A DNA stretch of 32,685 nucleotides from Fragilaria radians (GCA_900642245.1 CAAAJI010000543.1:1-32685), one strand, 5' to 3'; shown: positions 7,300-15,092, counted from the stretch's first letter. The notes: generated by a model from the letters alone, not told the origin. Program-made: numbers and translations.

Positions 7300-8712
7300 T
7301 CAGTCCGAGGAGGGGCTGAAGCCAACCGACAGGAAGCCAGGCATCGGGCCATTCCAGCTGTCGTCGTCCTCCACATCGGGCGTCGGCGCGGGCTTGGGCG
7401 CGGGGCGTGATGCAGGCTTAGCCGCCTGCCGCTCGGGCTTCGGCTCAGCCTTGGATTCCGCGCGGGACTTGGGCTCCTCCCGACGCGGTTCTTCGCGCTT
7501 GGCGGCGGACTTCGCAGCAGGCCTGGCGCGGGCCGGGCGTTCCTGGCGGGGGGCCTCGGCCACTTGCTCCGGTTCGGGCGCAGCGTCGGCTGCGGCGTCG
7601 CCGGCACCGGTGCGGCGAAGCTTCATCCCGGTCAATTTCTCGATCGCGGCAACCGCCTCGCCATCGGCCGGGGTTGCCAGCGTGTAGGCAATCCCGGTCA
7701 TCCCCGCGCGGCCTGTGCGGCCAATGCGGTGGATATAATCGTCGGGCTGCCACGGCACGTCGAAGTTGATGACATGGCTGACGCCTTTAACGTCGAGGCC
7801 GCGCGCGGCGACGTCCGAGGCAACCAGGATGTGAATCTCGTCCTTCTTGAAGCGGTCGAATTCCGCAATGCGGCTCGACTGGTCCATGTCGCCCTGAATC
7901 TGGCCCACGCTGAAGTTGGAGCGCTTGAGGCTGGTATAAACCTCGCGGACCGTGACCTTCTTGTTGCAGAAGATGATCGCGTTGCGAAAACCCGGTTCGC
8001 GCAGGATGTTACGAACCGCGTCGCGCTTCTTCGGGCCGGCGACCATCACCAATTTCTGTTCGATGTTGACGTTTGCGGTGGCCGGGCGGGCGACCTGGAT
8101 CGTCTTGGGATCGCTGAGGAACTTGTCCGCGAGCTTCTTGATCGGCGGAGGCATGGTGGCCGAGAACAACAGGGTCTGGCGGCCGCGCGGGAGCTTGGAG
8201 CAGATTTCCTCGATGTCCGGAATGAAGCCCATGTCGAGCATCCGGTCGGCCTCGTCGATGACCAGCAGATTGCAATCGTTGAGCATGATCTTGCCCCGGC
8301 CGAACAGGTCCATCAACCGGCCAGGTGTCGCGATCAGCACGTCGACGCCCTTTTCGAGCGCCTTGACCTGGTCGCCCATCTGGACGCCCCCGATCAGCAG
8401 GGCCATCGAGAGGCGATGGTTCTTGCCATATTTGACGAAATTCTCGGCAACTTGGGCCGCAAGTTCGCGGGTCGGCTCGAGGATCAGGCTGCGCGGCATG
8501 CGGGCGCGGGTGCGGCCCTCGGCGAGGATGTCGATCATCGGCAGGACGAAGCCGGCGGTCTTGCCGGTGCCGGTCTGGGCAATGCCGATCAGGTCGCGGC
8601 CCATGAGTGCCGACGGGATGACGCCCTTCTGGATCGGGGTGGGCGTGTCGTAGCCGCTGTCGGCGACAGCGCTAAGCAACTGGTCGGAAAGGCCGAGATC
8701 GGCAAAACTCAT
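7300..8712 (-). CDS. DEAD-box ATP-dependent RNA helicase (RhlE-like)
   Basis: A 470-residue helicase. The start is set at ATG 8712 (MSFADLGL), where the Q-motif region begins; the open frame continues upstream to 8874 but that extension lacks family sequence. Motifs in order: Q motif PTPIQ, Walker A AQTGTGKT, PTRELA, DEAD in VIDEADRMLDMGF, SAT in LLFSATMP, FCNKK, DVAARGLDV and HRIGRTGRAG. The last 90 or so residues are a low-complexity Ala/Pro/Lys/Glu/Arg tail, probably RNA binding. Role: RNA duplex unwinding in ribosome assembly or mRNA turnover. Confidence 0.95.
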   Translation of the reverse strand: MSFADLGLSDQLLSAVADSGYDTPTPIQKGVIPSALMGRDLIGIAQTGTGKTAGFVLPMIDILAEGRTRARMPRSLILEPTRELAAQVAENFVKYGKNHRLSMALLIGGVQMGDQVKALEKGVDVLIATPGRLMDLFGRGKIMLNDCNLLVIDEADRMLDMGFIPDIEEICSKLPRGRQTLLFSATMPPPIKKLADKFLSDPKTIQVARPATANVNIEQKLVMVAGPKKRDAVRNILREPGFRNAIIFCNKKVTVREVYTSLKRSNFSVGQIQGDMDQSSRIAEFDRFKKDEIHILVASDVAARGLDVKGVSHVINFDVPWQPDDYIHRIGRTGRAGMTGIAYTLATPADGEAVAAIEKLTGMKLRRTGAGDAAADAAPEPEQVAEAPRQERPARARPAAKSAAKREEPRREEPKSRAESKAEPKPERQAAKPASRPAPKPAPTPDVEDDDSWNGPMPGFLSVGFSPSSD

Positions 8713-8887
8713 GAAATATCCGGTGTGAAAAGAGCCTTCGCGAACCGTCGCGTAGCGCCCATGGCGCGCTTGCGGGGTAAAGGCCGAATTGTCAAGGTGA
8801 AGGGGGCGACGCCATGGTCCCTCATTCTTGAAAAGCGGACGCTGAAGGTTGCCGAGCGTGGCCACTGATGCCAAGCCCCGGATGAGG

Positions 8888-8964
8888 CCGCCCCTAGCTC
8901 AACTGGATAGAGCGCCAGGCTTCGAACCTGGAGGTTGGGGGTTCAAGTCCCTCGGGGCGGGCCA
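8888..8964 (+). tRNA. tRNA-Arg (anticodon TCG)
   Basis: A 77-nt cloverleaf. Acceptor CCGCCCC pairs with GGGGCGG; the D arm is GCTC/GAGC; the anticodon stem CCAGG/CCTGG surrounds loop CTTCGAA, giving anticodon TCG (reads CGA and other CGN codons); the T arm has loop TTCAAGT. Discriminator G and an encoded CCA are at 8961-8964. It lies in the gap between the helicase and desaturase genes, both on the other strand. Confidence 0.93.
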
Positions 8965-8983
8965 CTAACAGACAGCCTGCGGC

Positions 8984-9985
8984 TTAAACTGCCTCGCTGA
9001 ACGGCAGCATCCGTCGCTGGTCCTGGTCCCACAGCCTCAGGCGCAGGGTGCCGAGACTTTGGCGGAAGGTCAGTCGATTAACTCCGGCAAGCTCCGGGTA
9101 TGCCCGCAGCACCTCCGGCAAGCGATAGAATGGGATCCGGCTGGACAGGTGATGGACGTGATGAATGCCGATGTTCCCGGTGAACCAGTTCAACACAGGC
9201 GGCAGGTCGTAATAGGAACTGCCGTGCAGCGCCGCCTCGTGGAAATTCCACCCGGCCTCGTCATCCCACAAAGTATGCTCGAATTGATGCTGGATATAGA
9301 ATAGCCAGACGCCCCCAGTCGCGGCCACGAGTGCGATCGGGATGTGCACCGCGAAGAAGTGCATGAAGCCGATTTGCCAGATGATCAGCGCCGCAACGAT
9401 GCCGATTGCGGCATTCGTCCCGAGCGTGCTCAACCATCGCCCGATCCCCTTGCTACCGGTGCGGAGTGGAAAGCGGTGACGGAGCAGAAAGGTGTAGGCC
9501 GGCCCGATTGCGAAGAAAACGATCGGGTGCCGGTACAAACGGTAGAAAAGGCGCTGGCGCGGTGACTGGCTGCGATATTCGGCAACCGTCAGCGTATCGA
9601 TGTCGCCCGTCCCCCTTTTGTCCAGATGACCGGAAGTGGCGTGGTGCTTGGCATGAGAAGTGCGCCAGCCGTCATAAGGGGTTAGCGTCAGCACGCTCAG
9701 GGCGCGACCGACCCAGTCGTTGGTCCTGCGGCGATGGAACAAGGAGCCATGACCGCAATCGTGCTGGATGATGAATAGGCGCAGAAGCAAACCGCCGGCC
9801 GGTATCGTAAGCAACAGACCGATCCAGTAGCCGCGTTCGAGCGCGGCCCAGGTTGCCGCCCAAAGCAGCATGAAGGGAATGATCGTGACCAGCAGTTCGA
9901 AGGCGCTTCGCCTTTCGTCCGGAGTTGCGAAAGCAGAGACATTTCGGAAGGTTTGACGGGCGTCGATAGGCGATTGATTGTGCAT
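8984..9985 (-). CDS. Membrane fatty acid desaturase
   Basis: A 333-residue integral membrane di-iron enzyme. ATG 9985 was chosen because AAGGA lies 5 nt upstream; the frame extends further but unlike the family. Three histidine boxes are seen: HDCGH, HAKHH and HHVHH, plus HQFEH. Four or more hydrophobic segments are arranged as pairs between the boxes. It should introduce a double bond into membrane acyl chains. The family also includes carotenoid ketolases and hydroxylases, but the box spacing and HDCGH motif favour an acyl-lipid or acyl-CoA desaturase. A candidate sigma-EcfG promoter lies upstream at 10055-10079, suggesting stress induction. Confidence 0.88.
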   Translation of the reverse strand: MHNQSPIDARQTFRNVSAFATPDERRSAFELLVTIIPFMLLWAATWAALERGYWIGLLLTIPAGGLLLRLFIIQHDCGHGSLFHRRRTNDWVGRALSVLTLTPYDGWRTSHAKHHATSGHLDKRGTGDIDTLTVAEYRSQSPRQRLFYRLYRHPIVFFAIGPAYTFLLRHRFPLRTGSKGIGRWLSTLGTNAAIGIVAALIIWQIGFMHFFAVHIPIALVAATGGVWLFYIQHQFEHTLWDDEAGWNFHEAALHGSSYYDLPPVLNWFTGNIGIHHVHHLSSRIPFYRLPEVLRAYPELAGVNRLTFRQSLGTLRLRLWDQDQRRMLPFSEAV

Positions 9986-10054
9986 GAAAGTCCTTGGGGG
10001 GTAGCCAATGCCAAGCCCGCAGGCTTGCGCTCGGCTACGGAGACTGAGAAACAA

Positions 10055-10079
10055 AACAGCCTGTGGGGAACGATGTTCC
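10055..10079 (-). promoter_or_regulatory. Candidate sigma-EcfG (general stress) promoter
   Basis: On the minus strand, GGAAC (10079-10075) is followed after 16 nt by TGTT (10058-10055), close to the alphaproteobacterial EcfG consensus GGAAC-N16/17-CGTT. It is about 70 nt upstream of the desaturase start. The -35 is part of a small palindrome GGAAC-GAT-GTTCC (10067-10079). Matched by eye only. Confidence 0.4.
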
Positions 10080-10080
10080 G

Positions 10081-10104
10081 CTCAAGCCTGGAATTTAGCT
10101 TGAG
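10081..10104 (-). terminator. Hairpin downstream of the 10130-10576 gene
   Basis: CTCAAGC (10081-10087) and GCTTGAG (10098-10104) form a perfect 7-bp stem with a 10-nt loop, starting 25 nt beyond the stop of the minus-strand gene ending at 10130. There is no T-run on the minus side, so it is a weak terminator candidate or an mRNA-stabilising hairpin. Confidence 0.3.
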
Positions 10105-10129
10105 GGGTCACGCTGCGACATTTCGTCCT

Positions 10130-10576
10130 TTATTGCTCGATCCTCGGCACCAGCATGCGGAATTTCTCAATTTGGCAGGTTCCCCCCACCCGACTGCGAA
10201 TGACATCGCGCTTGGCGCACAACTGACCGTCCTCGGTTTGCAGGTAGAGACCGCCATAGAAGTCGAGGCCCTCGCAATCATTGTCGAGCCGGGCGCGGAT
10301 CCGCTGGCGGTTGCGAAGGACGATGTCGATGCTGTCGGATCCGGATAGCATCGCTCCAGCGATCGCGCGAACCGGAAAGCATTTGGGGCCTTTCTCCTCC
10401 TCCCACCGGAAATTCATTCGGGGGTGAGGGCGAACCGGTACGCGAAGAATCATCTGCCGCTGGATTGTCATGACCCGCACGGCCGGACCGGCGGCGGGCT
10501 CAGGCGGCCTTTCAGCCTCGCTGGCGGCAAGCAGCATCGCAATCAGGCCGAAAAAGCCGGCGAATGTCATAGGCAT
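10130..10576 (-). CDS. Conserved hypothetical secreted protein
   Basis: 148 residues from ATG 10576 (a second in-frame ATG is two codons on). The N-terminus has a signal peptide, a short hydrophobic run FAGFFGLIAMLLAASEA, then a Pro/Ala-rich linker. The conserved-looking mature part has a W-E-E-E-K-G-P-K-C segment, a D-F-Y-G-G-L-Y-L strand, and four cysteines (including GPKC, DNDC, LCAKRD and GGTC), probably forming periplasmic disulfides. I associate this pattern with an unnamed protein common in sphingomonads, from memory. No function is assigned. The frame is open upstream to 10738, but that part is Arg/Pro-rich and looks non-coding. Confidence 0.65.
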   Translation of the reverse strand: MPMTFAGFFGLIAMLLAASEAERPPEPAAGPAVRVMTIQRQMILRVPVRPHPRMNFRWEEEKGPKCFPVRAIAGAMLSGSDSIDIVLRNRQRIRARLDNDCEGLDFYGGLYLQTEDGQLCAKRDVIRSRVGGTCQIEKFRMLVPRIEQ

Positions 10577-10791
10577 TTCGTCATCTGTAGATCGGGCTTT
10601 ACAGGGCGGCATTGAACCGTCGATGAATTTTTTCGATGGCGGGGGCCGCGACCGTCGGATGATCACCACGCATCGGGCGGGCAGGACTGGCCGCGAGGCT
10701 TGCACAAGCGCGGGGCCGCTTCTAGAGCGCAACCGCACTAATTTATCGGTCGCCTTTCGATGCGACCGGCCTTGCGACGGAGACTTTCCCT

Positions 10792-11595
10792 ATGGCCACC
10801 CAAGCGCCGAACCCGGCGACCCTGCCGCTATTGTACAATGATCTGCAGCCGCTCAATTCGGGCCAGCATGGAAATCTCAAGCTCAAGCGCTTGATCAATG
10901 TCCCCGGCGTTGGCCAGACCCATGCCATTCCTGTGACGGTCGAGGAATTCACCCACGCCCAGCGCAGCTTTCCAATCATCTTCTCAGCTGGCGACGAGCC
11001 CGTTCCGTTGGCGCTGATGGGGCTCAACGAAGGGGTCAATACCTTCCTCGACAACGAGGGGAAGCCAATCGACACTCTAGCCTACATGCCGGCCTATCTA
11101 CGCCGCTATCCATTCATCCTGGCGCGGCTGCGGCCCGACAGCGACGAACTGTCGCTATGCTTCGACCCGACCTCGGGTGCGTTCAGCGAGGATGAGGGCG
11201 AGCCCCTGTTCGACGGCGACCAGCCGACCGAGCTGACCAAGAACGTCCTCCAGTTCTGCGAGCAGTTCGAGACCGCGGGGCTGCGCACCCAGGCATTCAT
11301 GACCGACCTCAAGACCTCGGGACTCTTGATGGAAGGCGAAGTTTCGATCCAGCCTGACGGGGTCGAACAGCCGTTCCTGTATCGTGGTTTCCGCATGGTC
11401 GACGAGCAGAAATTACGCGACTTGCGCGGCGACGAACTGCGCAAGATGAACCAGAGCGGGATGTTGCCGCTGATTTACGCGCATTTGATGTCGCTTGCGC
11501 TGATCCGCGATGTGTTCTTCCGCCAGGCCGAGCAGGGCAAGGGTCCGCTCGGACCGACCGGCGTCACCAAGCAACCCGCCGACGCCGAAGCGTGA
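10792..11595 (+). CDS. SapC family protein
   Basis: A 267-residue protein matching the SapC family (Pfam SapC, named after a Campylobacter surface-array locus). Features: an N-terminal LPLLYNDLQPLNSGQHGNL strand, the R-S-F-P-I-I-F block, ALMGLNEGVNTFLD, PAYLRRYPF and a C-terminal MNQSGMLPLIYAHLMSL helix. There is no signal peptide or membrane segment. The biochemical role is unknown; in sphingomonads and Caulobacter it is often found near TonB-receptor and tryptophan-halogenase genes, which are absent here. ATG 10792 is preceded by GGAG. A good terminator follows at 11757-11790. Confidence 0.88.
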   Translation: MATQAPNPATLPLLYNDLQPLNSGQHGNLKLKRLINVPGVGQTHAIPVTVEEFTHAQRSFPIIFSAGDEPVPLALMGLNEGVNTFLDNEGKPIDTLAYMPAYLRRYPFILARLRPDSDELSLCFDPTSGAFSEDEGEPLFDGDQPTELTKNVLQFCEQFETAGLRTQAFMTDLKTSGLLMEGEVSIQPDGVEQPFLYRGFRMVDEQKLRDLRGDELRKMNQSGMLPLIYAHLMSLALIRDVFFRQAEQGKGPLGPTGVTKQPADAEA

Positions 11596-11756
11596 CCTCG
11601 ACGCGCCGGACTGATTGATTGGGAGATTGAAGCCTGCGCTGAGGGATTGAAGCCGCAGCATGGCCTCCCCATTTCGGGTTCGGCTGGCGGGCGCTTTCTA
11701 CCCCTCTGTCGTCCCCCGGCTAACGCGCCTTGACCGGTGCGTCCTCCCTGAACTCG

Positions 11757-11790
11757 GGCCGCCCGGCGAATGCCGTGGCGGCCTTTTTTT
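11757..11790 (+). terminator. Rho-independent terminator (for the sapC transcript)
   Basis: GGCCGCC (11757-11763) pairs with GGCGGCC (11777-11783). Inside it CGGC (11764-11767) pairs with GCCG (11772-11775), with loop GAAT and one bulged T, giving an 11-bp stem followed directly by seven T (11784-11790). It lies 160 nt after the SapC stop. Confidence 0.85.
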
Positions 11791-11792
11791 GG

Positions 11793-11821
11793 AAAAATGG
11801 GCACCGCGGCACGGTTGGCCC
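11793..11821 (-). terminator. Rho-independent terminator (for the amidohydrolase)
   Basis: Read on the minus strand: GGGC, a two-base bulge, ACCG, loop TGCCG, CGGT, GCCC, then A and five T (plus-strand AAAAA at 11793-11797). It begins 4 nt past the stop of the minus-strand gene and is immediately next to the oppositely oriented terminator. Confidence 0.65.
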
Positions 11822-11824
11822 TTT

Positions 11825-12658
11825 TCACTCGGCGGCGATCGCCGAGGTTTCGATCAGGCCAGCGAGTTCCACGGTCAGCGTCTCGATCAGCTTCGCCGCG
11901 CGGTCAAAGCCGGGGCCCGGCGTACAGCCTTCGGACTCGAGGTAGCAGCGCCGATCGATCTCCAGCTGGAGGGCGTGAAGGCCGCTTGCCGGACGGCCGT
12001 GGCGCTCGATCACGTGGCCTCCGGCGTAGGGCAGGTTGAGTGCGACCGACCAGCCCTTCGATCGTGCGATGCGCGCCGCGGCGTCGGTGATCCAGCGCGA
12101 AGCGCTGGTGCCATGGCGGTCGCCGATGACCAGCTCCGCCTGGCCGTGCCGGTGCGGCATCGAGTGACAGTCGAGCAACAGTGCTCCTCCATGGGCGATC
12201 ACCAGCCGGTCGAGGCCGCGCTCAATTGAAGAATGAAAGGGGGCATGGACCAGCGCCAGGCGGCGGTCGAGTTCGGCGCGATTGATCGGCCGGAGCCACA
12301 AGTGACCGTGGCGTCCCGTCCGGCCCGGGACGATGCCAAGGCCACCGCGGGCACGGGCAGAGGTGGGCTCGCAACCTCCGTCGACCACCGCGGGATCGAT
12401 TTCGTCCGGAGCCCGGTTGCAATCGATCGCGGCGCGCGGGGCCCGGGCGATGACGGCGCCGACCCCGCAACCGAGCGCGCGCCATGCCAGCCGGTCGACC
12501 AGCGGGTCCTCGAGCGTCTCGAGCCCGGCGATACCGCAGGCCGACTCGCGGACCAGCCACCCCGGATAGTCGCGCCCCGCGTGGGGTATCGACAGCAGCA
12601 CCGGCCAGGGCTGGCGCGGCGCGATGATGTCAGGGGCGGCGAGGGGGCGCTGATCCAC
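11825..12658 (-). CDS. N-formylglutamate amidohydrolase family protein
   Basis: 277 residues, starting at GTG 12658. The family pattern is clear: SIPHAGRDYP near the N-terminus, RAPRAAIDCNRAPDEIDP, LLDCHSMPHRHGQAEL, NLPYAGGHVIERHGRP and HALQLEIDRRCYL. The conserved His and Glu residues in these blocks are the expected metal and catalytic ligands. The HutG-type reaction is hydrolysis of N-formyl-L-glutamate to glutamate and formate in histidine degradation. No other hut genes are present, so the substrate may differ. It diverges from the cpdR-like gene with an 80-bp gap. Confidence 0.87.
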   Translation of the reverse strand: MDQRPLAAPDIIAPRQPWPVLLSIPHAGRDYPGWLVRESACGIAGLETLEDPLVDRLAWRALGCGVGAVIARAPRAAIDCNRAPDEIDPAVVDGGCEPTSARARGGLGIVPGRTGRHGHLWLRPINRAELDRRLALVHAPFHSSIERGLDRLVIAHGGALLLDCHSMPHRHGQAELVIGDRHGTSASRWITDAAARIARSKGWSVALNLPYAGGHVIERHGRPASGLHALQLEIDRRCYLESEGCTPGPGFDRAAKLIETLTVELAGLIETSAIAAE

Positions 12659-12738
12659 GGGGCCGATTTAGGCGTGCCAGAAAAGGACAGCAATATTTGT
12701 TGGCGTGGAGCCGCTGGTAAAAGTCGTGCGTTGCAGCC

Positions 12739-13128
12739 ATGATGGCGACCATGATCCGAATTCTCCTGGCTGAAGACGACACGTCGATGCGCGAATACCT
12801 GCAGCGCTCGCTGGTGCGCGTCGGCTATGACGTCGATGCCGTCGGCTGCGGCACCGAGGCGATCCCCTTGCTCGAGGCGGGCCGTTACGACCTACTGCTG
12901 ACCGATATCGTGATGCCCGAGATGGACGGCATCGAACTGGCCCAGAAGGCGAGCGCGATCGACGCGGCGATCAAAGTGATGTTCATCACCGGCTTCGCGG
13001 CCGTCGCGCTGCAGAGCGGCCGAACCACCCCCGAGGCGAAATTGCTGTCCAAGCCGTTCCACCTCAAGGATCTCGTGGCGGAGGTCGACCGGATGTTCCA
13101 GTCCGAGGACCAGCACGGCCGCGTCTAA
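12739..13128 (+). CDS. cpdR: Single-domain response regulator, CpdR-like
   Basis: A 129-residue stand-alone receiver domain. The acidic pocket is Asp13/Asp14, the phosphorylation site Asp56 (LLLTDIVMPEMDG), with Thr84 in FITGFAAVAL and Lys105 in LLSKPFHL. FITGFAAVAL is characteristic of CpdR, which in Caulobacter, when unphosphorylated, brings ClpXP to the pole and primes degradation of cell-cycle substrates. There is no output domain. Starts at ATG 12739, 12742 and 12751 are all in frame; homologues begin close to MIRILLAEDD, so 12751 is possible. Confidence 0.85.
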   Translation: MMATMIRILLAEDDTSMREYLQRSLVRVGYDVDAVGCGTEAIPLLEAGRYDLLLTDIVMPEMDGIELAQKASAIDAAIKVMFITGFAAVALQSGRTTPEAKLLSKPFHLKDLVAEVDRMFQSEDQHGRV

Positions 13129-13174
13129 CGGGCTTGCCCTGACCGATATGGCTGCGTAAAGGCCGCCCCAGTGT

Positions 13175-13249
13175 GGGCGTGTAGCTCAGTGGTAGAGCAC
13201 TGTGTTGACATCGCAGGGGTCGCAAGTTCAATCCTTGCCACGCCCACCA
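13175..13249 (+). tRNA. tRNA-Val (anticodon GAC)
   Basis: A 75-nt cloverleaf. Acceptor GGGCGTG pairs with CACGCCC; the D arm is GCTC/GAGC; the anticodon stem CTGTG/CGCAG encloses loop TTGACAT with anticodon GAC; the T loop is TTCAATC. Discriminator A and an encoded CCA end at 13249. It is followed by TTTTT and, 22 nt on, a weak GGC-TTCA-GCC hairpin with six T that could act as terminator. Confidence 0.95.
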
Positions 13250-13260
13250 TTTTTCCCACA

Positions 13261-13277
13261 GGCTTCAGCCATTTTTT
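13261..13277 (+). terminator. Weak hairpin and T-run after tRNA-Val
   Basis: GGC-TTCA-GCC at 13261-13270 followed by A and TTTTTT (13272-13277). The stem is only 3-4 bp, so this is a tentative terminator. The rest of 13278-13502 shows no convincing gene. Confidence 0.3.
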
Positions 13278-13502
13278 CGGGTTCGGTAAATTCTAGGCCC
13301 TGCCTTGCCGGCAGAAGTACGTTAGAACGCCCCAGCGCCGCTTTTCGATAGCTTTGGATTATGGCACTAGGCGGCCGTGGCGCGATCCAGACTGGGATCA
13401 GCTGCAAATTTAATCATCGCTCATCGGCTAAAGCAGATGCATGTCCGGCGACTGGACGAAGCCGCCATTGGCGAGGCCGTGCCAGGCGCCGAACCCACTG
13501 CG

Positions 13503-13994
13503 CTATTGCCTGGGGTGACGTTCTCCCGGCTCGCGTAACAAGGCTGGCAGCGCGTATTCCGTTCTGACGATATGCGCTCGCCAGGGCATCGGCGTGCGTT
13601 CCCAAGTGCAGGTGTAATGTCCTTCGATCGACCACCAATCGGCACTGATAAGACCGTCATATCGGCAATACAGGCCGCGGGCGTGCTTTCGTACCATCGT
13701 AACATTCCGGCCGCTGTGCCAAAGCTCGAGAGTAGCTACCACGCGTTCACCGCTCGGATGAAACCAATAGCCGTCCCAGAGCCGCCCCTTGCTTTGCGCT
13801 GTCCAAATGCCGCGCCAGCATGCCACTTCCTCGATCTCCCAAGCATCGCCCAGGGTGTCGCCGTAAGGAACGGGAGCTCGCCCTTCGACGCGGTTCTCGG
13901 CAGGCGGGATCACGTTGGGCGACGACAGGACGGTAGGCGGGCATGCCTGGGATCCGACCGTCGCCAGTATCGCAGCGGTTAGCATCGTCATCAC
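13503..13994 (-). CDS. Hypothetical secreted protein
   Basis: 163 residues with a likely Sec signal (MMTMLTAAILATVGSQA, cleavage near residue 17). The mature part is rich in Trp and aromatic residues (GDAWEIEEVACWRGIWTAQ; RLWDGYWFHPSGERVVATLELW; DWWSIEGHYTCTWERT) in alternating beta-like segments, with four cysteines, fitting a small periplasmic or outer-membrane beta-barrel-like domain of lipocalin type. No family is recognised. Ribosome site and start are uncertain; the first three codons include two Met. It is isolated, with non-coding DNA on both sides. Confidence 0.55.
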   Translation of the reverse strand: MMTMLTAAILATVGSQACPPTVLSSPNVIPPAENRVEGRAPVPYGDTLGDAWEIEEVACWRGIWTAQSKGRLWDGYWFHPSGERVVATLELWHSGRNVTMVRKHARGLYCRYDGLISADWWSIEGHYTCTWERTPMPWRAHIVRTEYALPALLREPGERHPRQ

Positions 13995-14133
13995 GTCTCA
14001 ACGCGGGCGGGACTGCATGGCTCCCGAATGCACTAGAGAGCAACAAAGGACATCGGCGTCGTCGTACAAATCCATATCTTGCGCGGTGAGCGCCTAGAAC
14101 GAGTAGCGCAGGCTTGCCCTCACGCTGCGCAGT

Positions 14134-14147
14134 TTAACCTAGATTTG
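14134..14147. promoter_or_regulatory. Candidate Crp/Fnr-type operator, site 1
   Basis: TTAAC-CTAG-ATTTG, a 5-N4-5 imperfect palindrome matching the perfect site at 15064. It lies 129 nt upstream of the Crp/Fnr-type gene and 140 nt upstream of the minus-strand gene starting at 13994. Confidence 0.4.
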
Positions 14148-14251
14148 TCATTAAAATGAAAATTGGTGGCAAAAGACGAGGCAACCTATGGTAGAGATAC
14201 TAAATCGTTGAAGCGCTATTTGGGTTGTCGGCGACTGAGAGTCATCGTGTG

Positions 14252-14269
14252 CTCCCGCCCTAGCGGGAG
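14252..14269 (+). promoter_or_regulatory. Hairpin covering the Shine-Dalgarno of the Crp/Fnr gene
   Basis: CTCCCGC (14252-14258) and GCGGGAG (14263-14269) form a perfect 7-bp GC-rich stem with loop CCTA. The right arm contains the GGGAG ribosome binding site for GTG 14276, so the folded mRNA would hide it. Possible translational control. Confidence 0.5.
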
Positions 14270-14275
14270 AATGAT

Positions 14276-15025
14276 GTGGCCAATCCTAAGCTTGTTCTCG
14301 AAATGATGATCTCGAGGTTCGAGAAGCGTGCACCGCTGAGCAAAGGCGCCCGCGCGGCGTTGCTCGGACTGCCGTTCGAATTGAAAAAATATCCCAGGCA
14401 CGCACATCTTGTACGGGAAGGCGATCGTACGAGATCGGCAAAACTGATCGTTGAAGGCCTTGCTTATCGGCACAAGGTCACCGCCGAAGGCGCAAGGCAG
14501 ATTATTAGCCTTCATATTCGGGGCGATTTCGTCGATCTCGAGGGCAGCCTGCTGAACTTGGCCGATCACAACGTTCAAGTGCTCGAGGCATGCACCGTTG
14601 CGGAAGTGCCCCGATCAGCGCTGCTCCAGGTTATCGACGAGCATGGCGCCCTTGCTCATGCGATGTGGATCGACACCTTGATCGACGCGTCGGTTTACCG
14701 CGAATGGGTGGTCAATGTGGGACGGCGCGACGCGCGGCGGGCAATGTGTCATCTGCTGTGCGAATTCGGCCGGCGGCTTGAATTTGCCGGATTGGCGGAC
14801 AGCGGGAGTTACGAGTTGCCGATGAACCAGGAGCAACTTGCGGACTGCCTCGGCATTACACCGGTTCACGTCAACAGGGTCCTGAAAGCGCTTGATAGGG
14901 AAGGGCTGATTGTCCGGCATCAGCGTTTCGTCCAGGTCCCGGATCGCGCAAGGTTGGATGAAATCGCCGGCTTTAACGAATTGTACCTCCATCTCGATCT
15001 GCTGACCAAGGGACCAAGCGATTAG
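14276..15025 (+). CDS. Crp/Fnr-family transcription regulator
   Basis: A 249-residue regulator starting at GTG 14276 (GGGAG about 6 nt upstream). Residues about 20-130 form the cyclic-nucleotide-binding-like beta roll (ELKKYPRHAHLVREGDR; IISLHIRGDFVDLEGSLL). A long dimer helix follows. The winged-helix domain contains ELPMNQEQLADCLGITPVHVNRVLKALDREGLI. The N-terminal FNR iron-sulfur cysteines are absent and the cAMP-contact motif is not evident, so it is neither a true FNR nor clearly a Crp. Such proteins are numerous in sphingomonads, with unknown signals. Palindromic 5-N4-5 sites near this and neighbouring genes may be its operators. Confidence 0.9.
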   Translation: MANPKLVLEMMISRFEKRAPLSKGARAALLGLPFELKKYPRHAHLVREGDRTRSAKLIVEGLAYRHKVTAEGARQIISLHIRGDFVDLEGSLLNLADHNVQVLEACTVAEVPRSALLQVIDEHGALAHAMWIDTLIDASVYREWVVNVGRRDARRAMCHLLCEFGRRLEFAGLADSGSYELPMNQEQLADCLGITPVHVNRVLKALDREGLIVRHQRFVQVPDRARLDEIAGFNELYLHLDLLTKGPSD

Positions 15026-15063
15026 GTGCCGATCATTCGTCACGGCGATGAAATGGTTGCGAC

Positions 15064-15077
15064 CTAACCTAAGTTAG
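15064..15077. promoter_or_regulatory. Candidate Crp/Fnr-type operator, site 2 (perfect)
   Basis: CTAAC-CTAA-GTTAG, a perfect 5-N4-5 palindrome, the half-site spacing used by FNR/Dnr-type regulators. It is 39 nt after the regulator stop and 16 nt before the first ATG of the small ORF at 15093 (37 nt before its second ATG). Confidence 0.45.
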
Positions 15078-15092
15078 AGCGTTCTGACTAAC

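Noticed and set aside
7564..8868. 434-codon plus-strand ORF opposite the helicase
   Set aside because: Long only because high-GC codons on the other strand avoid stops; the minus strand has every DEAD-box motif.
11602..11660. Short direct repeats GATTGAAGCC near 11625 and 11646
   Set aside because: Only two 10-bp copies in GC-rich DNA with no wider structure; likely chance.
11660..12229. 189-codon plus-strand ORF crossing the terminators
   Set aside because: It spans two terminators and the amidohydrolase antisense strand; composition is not protein-like.
13361..13567. 68-codon plus-strand ORF between tRNA-Val and the secreted protein gene
   Set aside because: Arg/Ala/Gly-rich without structure, overlaps the end of the better-supported minus-strand gene, and has no ribosome site.
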